This document shows, piece after piece, positions 8,884-17,530 of a stretch of 40,517 nucleotides of DNA. The position numbers were made by a program, and so were the translations under genes. Source of the stretch: Pontibacter beigongshangensis (lineage in GTDB: Bacteria; Bacteroidota; Bacteroidia; Cytophagales; Hymenobacteraceae); the NCBI RefSeq assembly GCF_014332515.1, contig NZ_VFSD01000033.1, forward strand, positions 1 to 40,517, in the 5' to 3' direction. The notes under the pieces were generated by a model. It did not search any database. It was not told the origin of the DNA and saw only the letters and a program-made list of their open reading frames with translations. The first letter of the stretch is position 1; each line of letters begins with the position of its first letter.

Positions 8884-9693
8884 TTAATGGCTTGCCCCGG
8901 AAGCAGCAAGTTGCTTCATATAAACCGACAGCGCCTCCACCTGTTCCTTCTCCCCGGTTTCCAGCCACACCTGGGCACTTCTGGCAGGCGTTTCCCGCTC
9001 CAGCGGAGTCGGGTGCACCGGGCCGTGGCAGCTCGAACAGCTCACCTCGTTCTGGCTCAGTTTATCGCGCAGGGCTACGTGGCTGTTTACTTCCCGAAAG
9101 TTTTTGGTTTCGCCGTGGCACGTGAGGCAATTGGAGTTTGGGTAACTACCCTTAAACGTAATAGGCTCCGGCCAGGTATCGGTCACGTACATGAGCCAGT
9201 GCCTGAAGCCATCCCGCTTCGATTCTGCTGTGCCATGTATACCATAGGACGTGTGGCAATGGTAGCACTGGTCTGTGGTGATCCACTTGTTTTTAAAATG
9301 CCGGGCTGCGAGTGTGGGGCTTTGCTCATTCTGCATGTCGTTTACAAAAGGCTCCATGATGTGGCAGGAATTACAGGAGGCCACCGTCGTGGTTTCGTGC
9401 ATCAGGGTGGTGGTGCTGCTCAGGATAGAGATAACCGGAAGCATAAACAACCCTACAAACAAAGCCCACTTGTAAGACCCCCTGGAAATTCTTTTCTTCA
9501 GGAAAAACTCCACCAGGATGAGCCCTACCAGTGCCATAATAGTGGCCACAATACCGATCTGCTGCAGCAGCGCGGCGGCCGAGAGACCTTTTTCTTCTTC
9601 AGGATAACAGAAGGCGGGCAAGATACCTGCCGGGAAGAGCACCACCAGGGCAGCTGCTGCCTTCCTGAACGTTGTTTTCATGTTTGTCTTCAT
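8884..9693 (-). CDS. Tetraheme membrane cytochrome c, NapC/NirT family
   Basis: A 269-residue membrane protein with four CxxCH heme sites at about residues 107-111, 143-147, 189-193 and 219-223, as in NapC/NirT/NrfH quinol dehydrogenases. Hydrophobic stretches at about 11-29, 45-65 and 75-92 precede the heme domain, one or two more than in classical NapC, so the first may be a signal peptide. It should take electrons from menaquinol and pass them to the NapA-like enzyme encoded just upstream (13 bp gap). An ATG at 9792 would overlap napA by 86 bp; I prefer the ATG at 9693. No NapB is seen, so direct NapC-to-NapA transfer, as proposed in NapB-less systems, is plausible. Confidence 0.88.
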   Translation of the reverse strand: MKTNMKTTFRKAAAALVVLFPAGILPAFCYPEEEKGLSAAALLQQIGIVATIMALVGLILVEFFLKKRISRGSYKWALFVGLFMLPVISILSSTTTLMHETTTVASCNSCHIMEPFVNDMQNEQSPTLAARHFKNKWITTDQCYHCHTSYGIHGTAESKRDGFRHWLMYVTDTWPEPITFKGSYPNSNCLTCHGETKNFREVNSHVALRDKLSQNEVSCSSCHGPVHPTPLERETPARSAQVWLETGEKEQVEALSVYMKQLAASGASH

Positions 9694-9706
9694 CAGGTTA
9701 CTGGTT

Positions 9707-11986
9707 TCAGGCGAGAACTGGCTGTAGGGCAACCGCGCAATGTTTAAAGGCGGGCTGCTTCGATTGCGGGTCGTGGGCATCGGTAGTGGCATGGTTAATC
9801 AGGTGCTTGGACGAATGGAAGGTGGTGAACACCAGTCCCTCCCGAACAATGTCCGTTACCCGGACCGTAAAATCGGCTCCTCCCCTTTTGCTGCTGATCT
9901 GCACTTTCATGCCGTTCTTCAGGTTTAGCCGTTCGGCGTCGGCCGGGTGCACTTCCACAAAATCGACCGGCACTTTCTGCAGTTCCTCCAGCCGGCCTGT
10001 AATAGTGCCCGTATGCCAGTGCTCCAGCACCCGTCCGGTAGTCAGGATAAACGGAAATTCTTCGGAGAGTTGTTCCGGAGGCGCTTCCTGGTCGTACAGG
10101 TAAATAATGGCTTTGCCGTCGGGCCTGCCATAAAAGTCCAGCCTGCCGACAGCTTTTGCCATGGGGTCTTCTCCGGGTACGTAGCGGCGGCAGGTGCCCG
10201 GATGCTCTTCTGTAGGGCAGGGCCAGAGTATTCCCCGCTCCTCTTTCAGCCGCTCGTAGGTAATGCCCTTGAAGTTATAGGGAGAGTGTTCCGAAATGTT
10301 CCGCCACTCCTCCCACACTCCCTCTGGGGTGCGGGCAGGCACAATGTGCCCCAGGTTGAGCCGGTCTGCCAGGTCAATGAGTATTGCCAGGTCGCTTTTT
10401 GCCTCGCCCGGTGCCTCTACAAGTTTAGGAACATAGTGGTAGCGCCTTTCGGAGTTACTGCACACCCCGCCTTTTTCGGCCCACATGGCAGCAGGCAGCA
10501 CAACATCGGCAAACTGTGTAGTTTCGGTAGGATGAAAGGCGTCGGCCACGACCAGGAACGTTTTCTCCATCGCCTGCCGGTAACGCATGGTATTGGGCAT
10601 AGACTGGGCAGGATTGGTCGCCATGATCAGCGCACACTTCATGTCACCGGACTCCATCGCTCGGAACATGGCCACCGCGTCGAGGCCGGGGGTAGGCTTT
10701 ATGGTGCCTTCCGGCACGTTCCAGAGCTTTTCCATCTCGCGGCGGTGTGCTTCCACGGCTATTTTACGGCTATTAGGCAGAGAGTGCGCCAGCGCCCCGG
10801 TATCGCGCACGCCGCCGCCGGCGTTGGGCTGGCCTGTAAAAGAAAACGGCGTGGCGCCTGGCCGGCCTATCTGCCCGGTGAGCAGGTGCAGCGCTATGAC
10901 CAGCTGGTTAGAGGCCGTGCCCTGCACCTGCTGGTTCAGCCCCATGGTCCAGACCGACATGCTGGCCCCGGATGCCATAAAACGATAGGCCGCTTCTTTA
11001 ATGGCCTCTGCCGATACACCGCACACGGCAGCTGCCTTTTCAGGTGTATAGGCCGCAAGGTGTTGCTTAAATGCCTCAAAGCTGCGGGTTTCATCGCCTT
11101 GCTTAAAACTAAGGTAGTTGCGCAGCATTTCCTCATCGGCGTATCCTCTCCTGATTACTTCGTGCATCATGGCGTTGTACAACGTCACATCGGTACTCGG
11201 TAAAATCTGCAGGTGCAGGTCTGCCTCACGGGCGGTACGGGTCCGGCGCGGGTCTACCACAATCAGGAAGGTGTCGGGTTTGCTTCTTTTCCTGTCCAGC
11301 ATTCTTTCCCAGAGAATGGGGTGGCATTCGGCTGCATTGGAGCCGGTTATCAGGAAGCAGTTGGCGTGGTCCATGTCTTCATAGCAGCCCATGGGTTCAT
11401 CTATCCCAAACATGCCGGTGTACCCAAAGGCAGGAGAAGCCATGCAGAGGCGGGGGTTGCCGTCTACATTATTTGTTCTGATGCCTGCTTTAAATAGTTT
11501 GCTGGCCGTATAACTCTCCTCAGTAAACAGCTGCCCGCTACCGAAAAAACCGACACTATCGGCACCGTGGTTATCGATGGCTTCCTTAAACTTCTGGGCC
11601 ACCAAGCTCATGGCATCCTCCCAGGAGGCGCGCACCAGTTTGCCGTTGCTGCGGATCATGGGGTACAGCGCCCGGTCTGGGGCGTAAAGGATGTCGCGGT
11701 TCATGATGCCTTTTATACAGAGCCTGCCCCTGTTGTGCGCATACTTATCGCCTTTCACATCTACTACCTTGCCTTCGTGGAGGCCGATCTGCATGCCGCA
11801 GCCGGTACCGCAAAAACGGCAGACACCTTTGTGCCAGGCATCCACTTTTATAACTGGCTGCCGTTGCCAAAGTTCCGAAAGGTTTCCGCACCCGCCCAGG
11901 AAGAGCATACCAGAGCCCAGTGAGGCCAGGCGCATAAATTCTCTCCGGTCTAAGCCCAGGGTAGTATTGTTCTTCTCTTTCTCCAT
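9707..11986 (-). CDS. napA: Periplasmic nitrate reductase-type molybdoenzyme
   Basis: A 759-residue molybdopterin oxidoreductase. Residues 13-19 (DRREFMR) form a twin-arginine motif before a hydrophobic run, so it is predicted to fold in the cytoplasm and leave by Tat. A GGC lipobox-like site (Cys33) follows, raising the possibility of a lipoprotein anchor. Cys56, Cys59, Cys63 and Cys90 fit the [4Fe-4S] ligands, Lys92 (CIKG) fits the conserved electron-relay lysine, and Cys181 in NPRLCMAS fits the molybdenum ligand of NapA-type enzymes. The length is closer to monomeric NapA (about 750) than to the E. coli type (about 830). Reduction of nitrate to nitrite is expected; a different oxyanion substrate cannot be excluded. 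It is followed by its likely quinol dehydrogenase. Confidence 0.87.
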   Translation of the reverse strand: MEKEKNNTTLGLDRREFMRLASLGSGMLFLGGCGNLSELWQRQPVIKVDAWHKGVCRFCGTGCGMQIGLHEGKVVDVKGDKYAHNRGRLCIKGIMNRDILYAPDRALYPMIRSNGKLVRASWEDAMSLVAQKFKEAIDNHGADSVGFFGSGQLFTEESYTASKLFKAGIRTNNVDGNPRLCMASPAFGYTGMFGIDEPMGCYEDMDHANCFLITGSNAAECHPILWERMLDRKRSKPDTFLIVVDPRRTRTAREADLHLQILPSTDVTLYNAMMHEVIRRGYADEEMLRNYLSFKQGDETRSFEAFKQHLAAYTPEKAAAVCGVSAEAIKEAAYRFMASGASMSVWTMGLNQQVQGTASNQLVIALHLLTGQIGRPGATPFSFTGQPNAGGGVRDTGALAHSLPNSRKIAVEAHRREMEKLWNVPEGTIKPTPGLDAVAMFRAMESGDMKCALIMATNPAQSMPNTMRYRQAMEKTFLVVADAFHPTETTQFADVVLPAAMWAEKGGVCSNSERRYHYVPKLVEAPGEAKSDLAILIDLADRLNLGHIVPARTPEGVWEEWRNISEHSPYNFKGITYERLKEERGILWPCPTEEHPGTCRRYVPGEDPMAKAVGRLDFYGRPDGKAIIYLYDQEAPPEQLSEEFPFILTTGRVLEHWHTGTITGRLEELQKVPVDFVEVHPADAERLNLKNGMKVQISSKRGGADFTVRVTDIVREGLVFTTFHSSKHLINHATTDAHDPQSKQPAFKHCAVALQPVLA

Positions 11987-12394
11987 AAGTTACATGATGC
12001 TGAGATTACAAATGGCCGCTCCCTAAATAAAGCAAGATAACTACAGAAGCTACGAGATGAACTAAGGAAAGATACAAAACCGCCTTTGCTGCCTCACGAA
12101 CAGAAGTAAGATTATGGAAATTTGTATACTTTGTATTTTGCGCCTTAGCTTAAGCGTAGCAGCGCCACTTACCTTGTACATGTCTGTAGATCAGGCACAA
12201 AAGATGCGAATACTAAACACTTCTTCCGTAAGCAGCGAAAGCCAGCGGAAGTTGAAGAGATTTTAAATTATTTGAATGAAAAATGGCCTCAGGAGGATTT
12301 TCTGCCGCTACTGCCTAACCTCATCAACAAAAGGTATTCTCAGTTTCTGGCACTCACCTATTTTTCGACTCAGCTTTCTGGCTTCGCTTATCAA
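11987..12394. other. Gap between porin and napA genes with a repeat copy
   Basis: Probably holds the napA promoter. Repeat copy 6 lies at 12266-12311. I found no clear FNR-type TTGAT-N4-ATCAA site. A 50-codon plus-strand frame (12114-12266) is present but unsupported. Confidence 0.55.
12266..12311 (-). repeat. Dispersed intergenic repeat, copy 6
   Basis: On the minus strand it reads CCTCCTGAGGCCATTTTTC followed by ATTCAAATAATT. It lies downstream of and co-oriented with the porin gene. The core is CCTC-CT-GAGG rather than the commoner CCTC-TG-GAGG. Confidence 0.75.
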
Positions 12395-13810
12395 TCAGTT
12401 CTTTGCAGACTTGGCAAGAAAATCCGGCGTGAAGTTCAACATGAGGTAGGCCCACTGGCCGCGGTCCTGCTTATAGGTGGCAGGCGCTTTGAGCAGGTCC
12501 ATGCCGGGGGTTGCAAAAATAGTGGCGTACCCGGCTTCTATGTTCAGCTCCTTCATAAGCGTGTAGTTCACCACAAAATCGATCTCTGTGCCGAGTCGCC
12601 TGCTGGATGGTGCCCCTCCAAGCGGATCTACGGTTCTGTCGGCAATCTCATTACCGGCATAGAACTCGTGCAGATCCAGCGTGAGCATCAGCTTATTGCT
12701 GACCCTGTACCTGTTCCGGACAAAGAAATTCAGGAGCCCGGGCGAACGGCTCTGCAGGCCATCTGCGCCAAACTGATCGGCTACGTAAAAGTAATCCATA
12801 AAACCCCAGAACTTATGCGGCGTTCCGTAAAGCGGATCGAAGCGCCGGTTCACCCGGCTCTGCTCCCTGGTGTTGTTGCCAGACAGGTAATCGAAACCTG
12901 GGTTAGTAGTGAACTTTCCGGCCGTGTAAGCGACGTCTGCTGTAAAGTTATGGGCATCCAGCGTGTTGCCGAACCGATCGTTGTTGCCCTGGTAATAGGC
13001 GGCGGCATTCAGCTGAATTCTGTCGGTGAGCCTGGAGAACAGGGCACCTCCCACCGTAATCCGGCTGTTAACGCCCGGTACCGCGGTGTTAACACCGTCT
13101 ATCAACTGCATTTTCTGAAAGTCGTCTTTAAACACAAGTGCGGCCAGCTTGCCAAAAGTGCCGGTTCTGGCAAAATACCCGTACTGCATCGACTTGTACA
13201 TCATCCCGATGGCATTGGTGCCAGGCACTACAGGAGCGGCCGGAATGCCATTGTACACGTTGCCCGAGCGGCCGGGCGTATCTTTGCCATGGTTCTGGTT
13301 AAAGGCAAAACCAGCATCTGCCAGCCAGCCTTTATGGCTGAACTTCACCACAATGGCATCGTGCCGCCTGCCCTGCTGCAGCCAGTCCAGGTTGCCCAGG
13401 AGGCGGGCATCGTCGTACACGATCTCCTGCCGCCCGGTTTTTATAGAGAGATTGTCTACCTTGATGTTGGCAGAGTCGCTGAGGATTATTTCGCCCCAGG
13501 CCTGGTGCAGAAACAGCTTGCTGCCCTCCAGGTTGCTGACCGTTGACTGATCGGAACCCCACACCCGCACTTCCTGTGCCGAAACAAAAAAGCGGTACCT
13601 GCTTGCGTGGTACCCTACATTAAAACGGGTGCGCTGGTTTGTGAAGAAACTGGCTTTCGCCTCCGGAACAGGCAGTGAGCCTTGTCCGTGGCGCAACTCA
13701 GACCGTGTCCTGATCTGGCCGCTAAGGGAGAGCTGGGCAGTTGCCGTCTGCTGCATCAGAAGAAACCAGGCGGTGGCGGCTAAAAGGGTATTGCGTAAAA
13801 CTTTTATCAT
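12395..13810 (-). CDS. Alginate-export-family outer membrane beta-barrel
   Basis: A 471-residue protein with a signal peptide ending near TATAQ (about residue 26), followed by alternating-hydrophobicity strands typical of an outer-membrane barrel. GQIRTRSELRHG, TNQRTRFNVGYHASRYRFFVSAQEVRVWG and SIKTGRQEIVYDDARLLG match the alginate export (AlgE-like) family. There are no alginate genes nearby; instead it sits upstream of napA on the same strand, separated by about 400 bp. In this context I infer an outer-membrane pore for nitrate/nitrite or another anion rather than for alginate. Family placement is fairly firm, substrate is not. Confidence 0.82.
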   Translation of the reverse strand: MIKVLRNTLLAATAWFLLMQQTATAQLSLSGQIRTRSELRHGQGSLPVPEAKASFFTNQRTRFNVGYHASRYRFFVSAQEVRVWGSDQSTVSNLEGSKLFLHQAWGEIILSDSANIKVDNLSIKTGRQEIVYDDARLLGNLDWLQQGRRHDAIVVKFSHKGWLADAGFAFNQNHGKDTPGRSGNVYNGIPAAPVVPGTNAIGMMYKSMQYGYFARTGTFGKLAALVFKDDFQKMQLIDGVNTAVPGVNSRITVGGALFSRLTDRIQLNAAAYYQGNNDRFGNTLDAHNFTADVAYTAGKFTTNPGFDYLSGNNTREQSRVNRRFDPLYGTPHKFWGFMDYFYVADQFGADGLQSRSPGLLNFFVRNRYRVSNKLMLTLDLHEFYAGNEIADRTVDPLGGAPSSRRLGTEIDFVVNYTLMKELNIEAGYATIFATPGMDLLKAPATYKQDRGQWAYLMLNFTPDFLAKSAKN

Positions 13811-14369
13811 ATAGGGTGTTGAAGAGAGAAGTGAAGGATTGCACCAGTCAGAATTCCGGCTGTACCATAAAAATTGTTCCGGGCTTTGCCAGCTTCTAAA
13901 CTTAATGAAAGTACGCTTTTTTTCATAAGCTTTTGCTTCTTCTGCCCTTGTCAGATCAATATTTCACATAGATTTGATTGATTACAGTTGATTGGAGAAA
14001 CGGACTTAGAGGCCAGTCTTCTTTGGTATCGGCCGTTGCAGCGGCACAACGATTCGCCTCTGGAGGGCACTTTTCATTGGCATAATTTGATTATGTACTG
14101 GCACACTTCCAGTCTTCTAGGTGTTAAAGCGAAATCGGAGTGGCAGGAAAACAACCTTTTTCCTATTCTTAGCCCAACCATTACCTGTAACAATATGATG
14201 TCGTTGCCAAGCAATATCCAATATTATCGAATTATTATTATCATAATTCATCATCAGCCACCAAACGAGTATAAATACTTAATTAAAACAAGTATTAACT
14301 ATGGAATAAATCTTAACATAATGAAGTTACTTTATAAGATGCAATTACCTGTTCTTTATACTAACCTCT
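13811..14369. other. AT-rich intergenic stretch with a repeat copy
   Basis: Repeat copy 7 is at 14054-14087. From about 14210 to 14365 the DNA turns very A/T rich (runs of ATT/TAA), which fits a promoter for the 108-residue gene that follows. An open frame at 13988-14380 crosses both elements and looks spurious. Confidence 0.55.
14054..14087 (+). repeat. Dispersed intergenic repeat, copy 7
   Basis: CGCCTCTGGAGGGCACTTTT followed by CATTGGCATAATTT. Together with copy 8 it brackets the 108-residue gene in direct orientation. Confidence 0.8.
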
Positions 14370-14696
14370 ATGCCAGATAAAGCACAACTTATTTTCAGCA
14401 AATTCGACACTTTGGTCAGAGCGGGCGAGATAGCCGGATTCAGTATTTCTTTCCGGGACTACGGCCTGCTTGTGCTTTCTGAAAATGAGAAAGTAGAGGA
14501 GAGCGTGTTTCTTGAAAGCGAAATCACTGCCTCGTTAAGGTCCTACTTTCAGGATATAAATTGTATCAGAAACGATTCGTCAGACTATAGCAGCCTCAAA
14601 AGCTTTCTGAACGCCAAAACAATCCTGGACAGAATGCTTCACCATGGCGATTCGCCCGCCACTCCGCTACAAGACCCTAATGCCCCAAAATTGTAG
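14370..14696 (+). CDS. Small protein of unknown function
   Basis: A 108-residue acidic, soluble protein (MPDKAQLIFSKFDTLVRAGE at the N-terminus) with balanced composition and codon use like that of its neighbours, so I accept it as probably real. I do not recognise a family. No signal peptide or membrane segment is visible; the C-terminus is Pro-rich. It is isolated, flanked on both sides by direct copies of the dispersed repeat (14054 and 14764), and preceded by an A/T-rich region that may be its promoter. Confidence 0.55.
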   Translation: MPDKAQLIFSKFDTLVRAGEIAGFSISFRDYGLLVLSENEKVEESVFLESEITASLRSYFQDINCIRNDSSDYSSLKSFLNAKTILDRMLHHGDSPATPLQDPNAPKL

Positions 14697-14763
14697 CTCC
14701 TGCAGCCAGCAGCCCCTCGCCCTCTCCCACCCAGGCTTAATATATTTCTGAGCCGCCGGTCTG

Positions 14764-14814
14764 CAGCAGCAGAACACCAGAAAGCATCGGGAGGGCTTTT
14801 TAATTAGAATAATT
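14764..14814 (+). repeat. Dispersed intergenic repeat, copy 8
   Basis: Leader CAGCAGCAG, then CATCGGGAGGGCTTTTTA and ATTAGAATAATT. It lies 68 bp after the stop of the 108-residue gene, in the same orientation. Confidence 0.8.
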
Positions 14815-14914
14815 GCTGCACAGGCATGCCTCTACATCTGGCCTTTTCCTGTGGCATATGCCTCCCGTCAGCAGCATTCCCTCATCGCCGCGCCTGCACC
14901 CTCTCACTCAAAAA

Positions 14915-15634
14915 TTACGATACCGCCACCTCGGCATGGGTATAGTGGTGGTAATCCTTTATAACTGTCGTCAGAAACTCCCAGTCCGAAAGTTCGGTTT
15001 GCGAGCCGGTAGTTTCTTTTACGCGGATAGCTATCGTTTCCAGCAGGCTGTAATTCTTATGCTCCTGCGCTTTGGCCAGCAGCTTTTTTACAAGCGTCAT
15101 GTCCTGGTCGGTCAGCGCGCTTACTTCCGGGAAACGGATCTGGTAGTTCCCTTCTATGGTCACGTCGAAAAGCTTCTGAGGGCGTACAGCCTGTGTTTTA
15201 ATCACGCAGGTGCCAGCCGCCATGTCGCCCAGGCGCTGGCCCTTGCTGCTGGCGGCTACGGCAACCAGCGCCACCAGGCCGTTCGAGCCCATCGTGTCTA
15301 TCAGCCGGAACATCCAGCGAAGCAGGTAATCGCCTATGCCCGGCGCCTCGCCCGAGAGTTTGATCACTTTTAAATCCCTGGCTTTTTTGCCGACACTCTG
15401 CCCGTTAAAAAAGATTTCGCACAGCAGGTGATAAAACACAAAAGGCCCGCCTATAACAATGGCTGTCAGATATCTTTCGTTTACGTCAGCCGCTACTGCC
15501 ATCATAAACATAAACATGGCCCACACAAAATAAACCACCATGTCTATCAGGTGCGCCACTACCCTGTCGCCCACGCTGGCCATGGCGTATTCAACCTCCA
15601 CATTCTGAGCGGTTCTGATTTTAATCGTATTCAT
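14915..15634 (-). CDS. RDD family membrane protein
   Basis: A 239-residue protein. An N-terminal strand (MNTIKIRTAQNVEVEYAMAS) precedes the RDD domain: GDRVVAHLIDMVVYF gives the Arg and Asp of the first helix, and a second long hydrophobic segment (about 40-60) follows. AAGTCVIKTQ near residue 150 is typical of the end of the domain. The C-terminal 80 residues are soluble. RDD proteins are poorly characterised; some have been linked to ion transport. It is divergent from the SpoIIM-to-DUF58 operon with 68 bp between starts, an arrangement recurrent in Bacteroidota, suggesting a shared membrane process. Confidence 0.87.
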   Translation of the reverse strand: MNTIKIRTAQNVEVEYAMASVGDRVVAHLIDMVVYFVWAMFMFMMAVAADVNERYLTAIVIGGPFVFYHLLCEIFFNGQSVGKKARDLKVIKLSGEAPGIGDYLLRWMFRLIDTMGSNGLVALVAVAASSKGQRLGDMAAGTCVIKTQAVRPQKLFDVTIEGNYQIRFPEVSALTDQDMTLVKKLLAKAQEHKNYSLLETIAIRVKETTGSQTELSDWEFLTTVIKDYHHYTHAEVAVS

Positions 15635-15702
15635 ACTAAAGATTTTACTTTTATTTGCATGACAATATACATATATTTGATTTAGATTAAAATCATATTG
15701 TT

Positions 15703-16665
15703 TTGCGCGAAGCTGCTTTTATAAAGAGGAACAAACCCAAGTGGAAGTCTTTCGAAACTCAGAAAGCTGCCGGCCCGGATGAACTGGCAGACAGGTTTAT
15801 AGAACTGACCGATGACCTGGCTTATGCCCGCACCTTTTACCCGGAGTCTGACAACACCGCCTACCTGAATACGCTGGCGGGGCAGTTTCACCAAACCATC
15901 TACAAAAACAAGAAAGTAAAGCAAAACCGGCTTGTCACCTTCTGGAAATACGAATTGCCGTTGCTGCTCCGGCAACACCAGCGGCAGTTGTTTTATGCTT
16001 TTGTCATTTTTATGGTGGCTGTCGGCATCGGAGCCCTCTCCGCCGCCCTCGACGACTCCTTTGTGCGCCTGATCCTGGGCGACTCCTATGTGAACATGAC
16101 CCTCGAGAACATCCGCAAAGGCGACCCTATGGCTGTTTACAAAGGGCAGAACGAGGCCGATATGTTCCTGTACATCACGTTTAACAACATCCGGGTTTCT
16201 TTCCTGGCCTTTGTCATGGGCGTGTTTTTCTCGGTGGGCACTTTCTGGATCCTTTTCCAGAACGGCATCATGCTGGGAGCCTTCCAGTACTTTTTTTACA
16301 AGCAGGGCCTGCTGCTCACCTCTGTCCTCACCATCTGGATACACGGCACCCTGGAGATTGCCGCCATTTTGGTGGCGGGCTGCGCCGGCTTTGTCCTGGG
16401 CAACAGCCTGCTCTTCCCCAGGACCTATTCCCGCCCGCATTCCTTTAAGCAGGGGGCACGGCGCGGCATTAAAATCGTGATCGGCCTGGTGCCTGTTTTC
16501 ATCACAGCCGGTTTCCTGGAGGGCTTTGTAACACGGTACACCGATATGCCCCTGGCCTTGAGCCTGCTTATCATTCTATCCTCTGCCGCTTTTATACTCT
16601 ACTATTTCATAATTTACCCACGTTCACTGCACAACCGGCATGTTACCAACAAGTCAGAAGATTAA
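15703..16665 (+). CDS. SpoIIM/DUF95 family membrane protein
   Basis: A 320-residue integral membrane protein matching the stage II sporulation protein M family, which outside spore formers occurs in MoxR/DUF58 clusters. It starts REAAFIKRNKPKWKSFE, a conserved amphipathic N-terminus, and has about five hydrophobic segments (near 100-120, 165-190, 195-215, 215-240, 265-310) plus the NNIRVSFLAFVMGVFFSVGT motif. The reading frame has a stop at 15688-15690 and no ATG before the conserved N-terminus, so a TTG start at 15703 is the best choice. The gene overlaps the next by 26 bp. The organism need not sporulate. Confidence 0.88.
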   Translation: MREAAFIKRNKPKWKSFETQKAAGPDELADRFIELTDDLAYARTFYPESDNTAYLNTLAGQFHQTIYKNKKVKQNRLVTFWKYELPLLLRQHQRQLFYAFVIFMVAVGIGALSAALDDSFVRLILGDSYVNMTLENIRKGDPMAVYKGQNEADMFLYITFNNIRVSFLAFVMGVFFSVGTFWILFQNGIMLGAFQYFFYKQGLLLTSVLTIWIHGTLEIAAILVAGCAGFVLGNSLLFPRTYSRPHSFKQGARRGIKIVIGLVPVFITAGFLEGFVTRYTDMPLALSLLIILSSAAFILYYFIIYPRSLHNRHVTNKSED

Positions 16666-17530
16666 TTTCAGGGAGGAGCGGGATTTCGGCCAAAAGCTGA
16701 ATGCCACTTTCCATTTCATCAGGTCCAATTTCAAAGCACTGTTCCGGACAGTGCTGCTCTACGTAACACCTGTTGCACTGGTGTCGGGCATCCTGTCGGG
16801 GCTGTACCAGGCCCGGCTGCTGAAGAAGATTGGCGGCGGCTACGGGCAGGAGTCTTATGCCGAACTGAGTTTTTTTGAGCAGGTAAACTCCCTTAACTAT
16901 TACGCCTACCTGTTCTTTACGCTGGTGAGTGTGCTCATGCTCATGCTTACCGTGCACAGTTATATGGTAGTATACCAGGATGAAGAGGGCCGGGTGGAAC
17001 CAGCCGCTGTGTGGCAACACATTAAGGTTAATCTGGTAAAAGTGATCTATAGTGGCGTGGCTCTTGCCTTCCTGACTCTCCTGGGGCTGGTCCTGCTGGG
17101 CTTTGGCATTTACCTGAGCATCGTGTTTTCGCTTTTTGTAATTATAATGGTGCGCGAGGAGCTGGATTTTATACCAACCGTGGAGCGTTGCTTTTACCTG
17201 ATGAAAGGAAACTGGTGGGCAACCTTCGGGTTCCTGCTCATGGCAGGGTTGATTCAGAGCGTGATCGGGTGGTTGCCTGCCTTGCCGGCCATGCTGATAC
17301 CCACCCTGCGCATGTTCGAGGTGCCGGGCGCAGACAGCGATGTGCTGCTGGTATTCCTGAATGCCTTTGCCAGCGTGCTTACTGTTTTTGTGTATGCTGT
17401 TTCTGCGGTTGCCATTGGTTTCCAGTATTATAACCTGGTAGAGAAAAAGGATGGCATCGGGTATATGGAGCAGGCCGACCGGATTGGCCGCCTGCAAATA
17501 ACCAGCTCTGCCAATGAAGGCCATTATTAG
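16640..17530 (+). CDS. Multispanning membrane protein of the MoxR/DUF58 cluster
   Basis: A 296-residue hydrophobic protein. A short cytosolic N-terminus (INFREERDFGQKLNATFHFI) is followed by about six hydrophobic helices (around 38-55, 88-110, 135-165, 185-205, 230-260). I recognise it as the membrane protein usually found between SpoIIM and DUF4129 in Bacteroidota clusters, but it has no assigned function. The start overlaps the SpoIIM stop by 26 bp and the end overlaps the DUF4129 gene by 17 bp, so translational coupling is likely. Confidence 0.8.
   Translation: MLPTSQKINFREERDFGQKLNATFHFIRSNFKALFRTVLLYVTPVALVSGILSGLYQARLLKKIGGGYGQESYAELSFFEQVNSLNYYAYLFFTLVSVLMLMLTVHSYMVVYQDEEGRVEPAAVWQHIKVNLVKVIYSGVALAFLTLLGLVLLGFGIYLSIVFSLFVIIMVREELDFIPTVERCFYLMKGNWWATFGFLLMAGLIQSVIGWLPALPAMLIPTLRMFEVPGADSDVLLVFLNAFASVLTVFVYAVSAVAIGFQYYNLVEKKDGIGYMEQADRIGRLQITSSANEGHY

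Noticed and set aside
8644..9747. Plus-strand open frame of 367 codons
   Set aside because: Runs antisense to the tetraheme cytochrome, whose four CxxCH motifs are decisive.
9947..11203. Plus-strand open frame of 418 codons
   Set aside because: Antisense to napA; composition is His/Arg-rich and no motif is seen.
12114..12266. 50-codon plus-strand frame in the gap before napA
   Set aside because: Starts with ATG but shows no conserved features and runs into the repeat; could not be supported.
12272..13546. Plus-strand open frame of 424 codons
   Set aside because: Antisense to the beta-barrel gene, which has a signal peptide and family motifs.
12395..13810. Barrel protein as part of an alginate export system
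   Set aside because: No alginate synthesis or modification genes are nearby; the neighbours are nitrate reductase genes.
13940..13995. Possible FNR/CRP-like site upstream of the porin
   Set aside because: Several TTGAT and ATCAA pieces occur, but not in the required TTGAT-N4-ATCAA arrangement.
13988..14380. 130-codon frame upstream of the 108-residue gene
   Set aside because: Passes through repeat copy 7 and an A/T-rich promoter-like zone; composition is not protein-like.
15703..16665. SpoIIM homologue as evidence of sporulation
   Set aside because: The family is widespread in non-sporulating Bacteroidota next to MoxR/DUF58 genes; no other sporulation gene is present.
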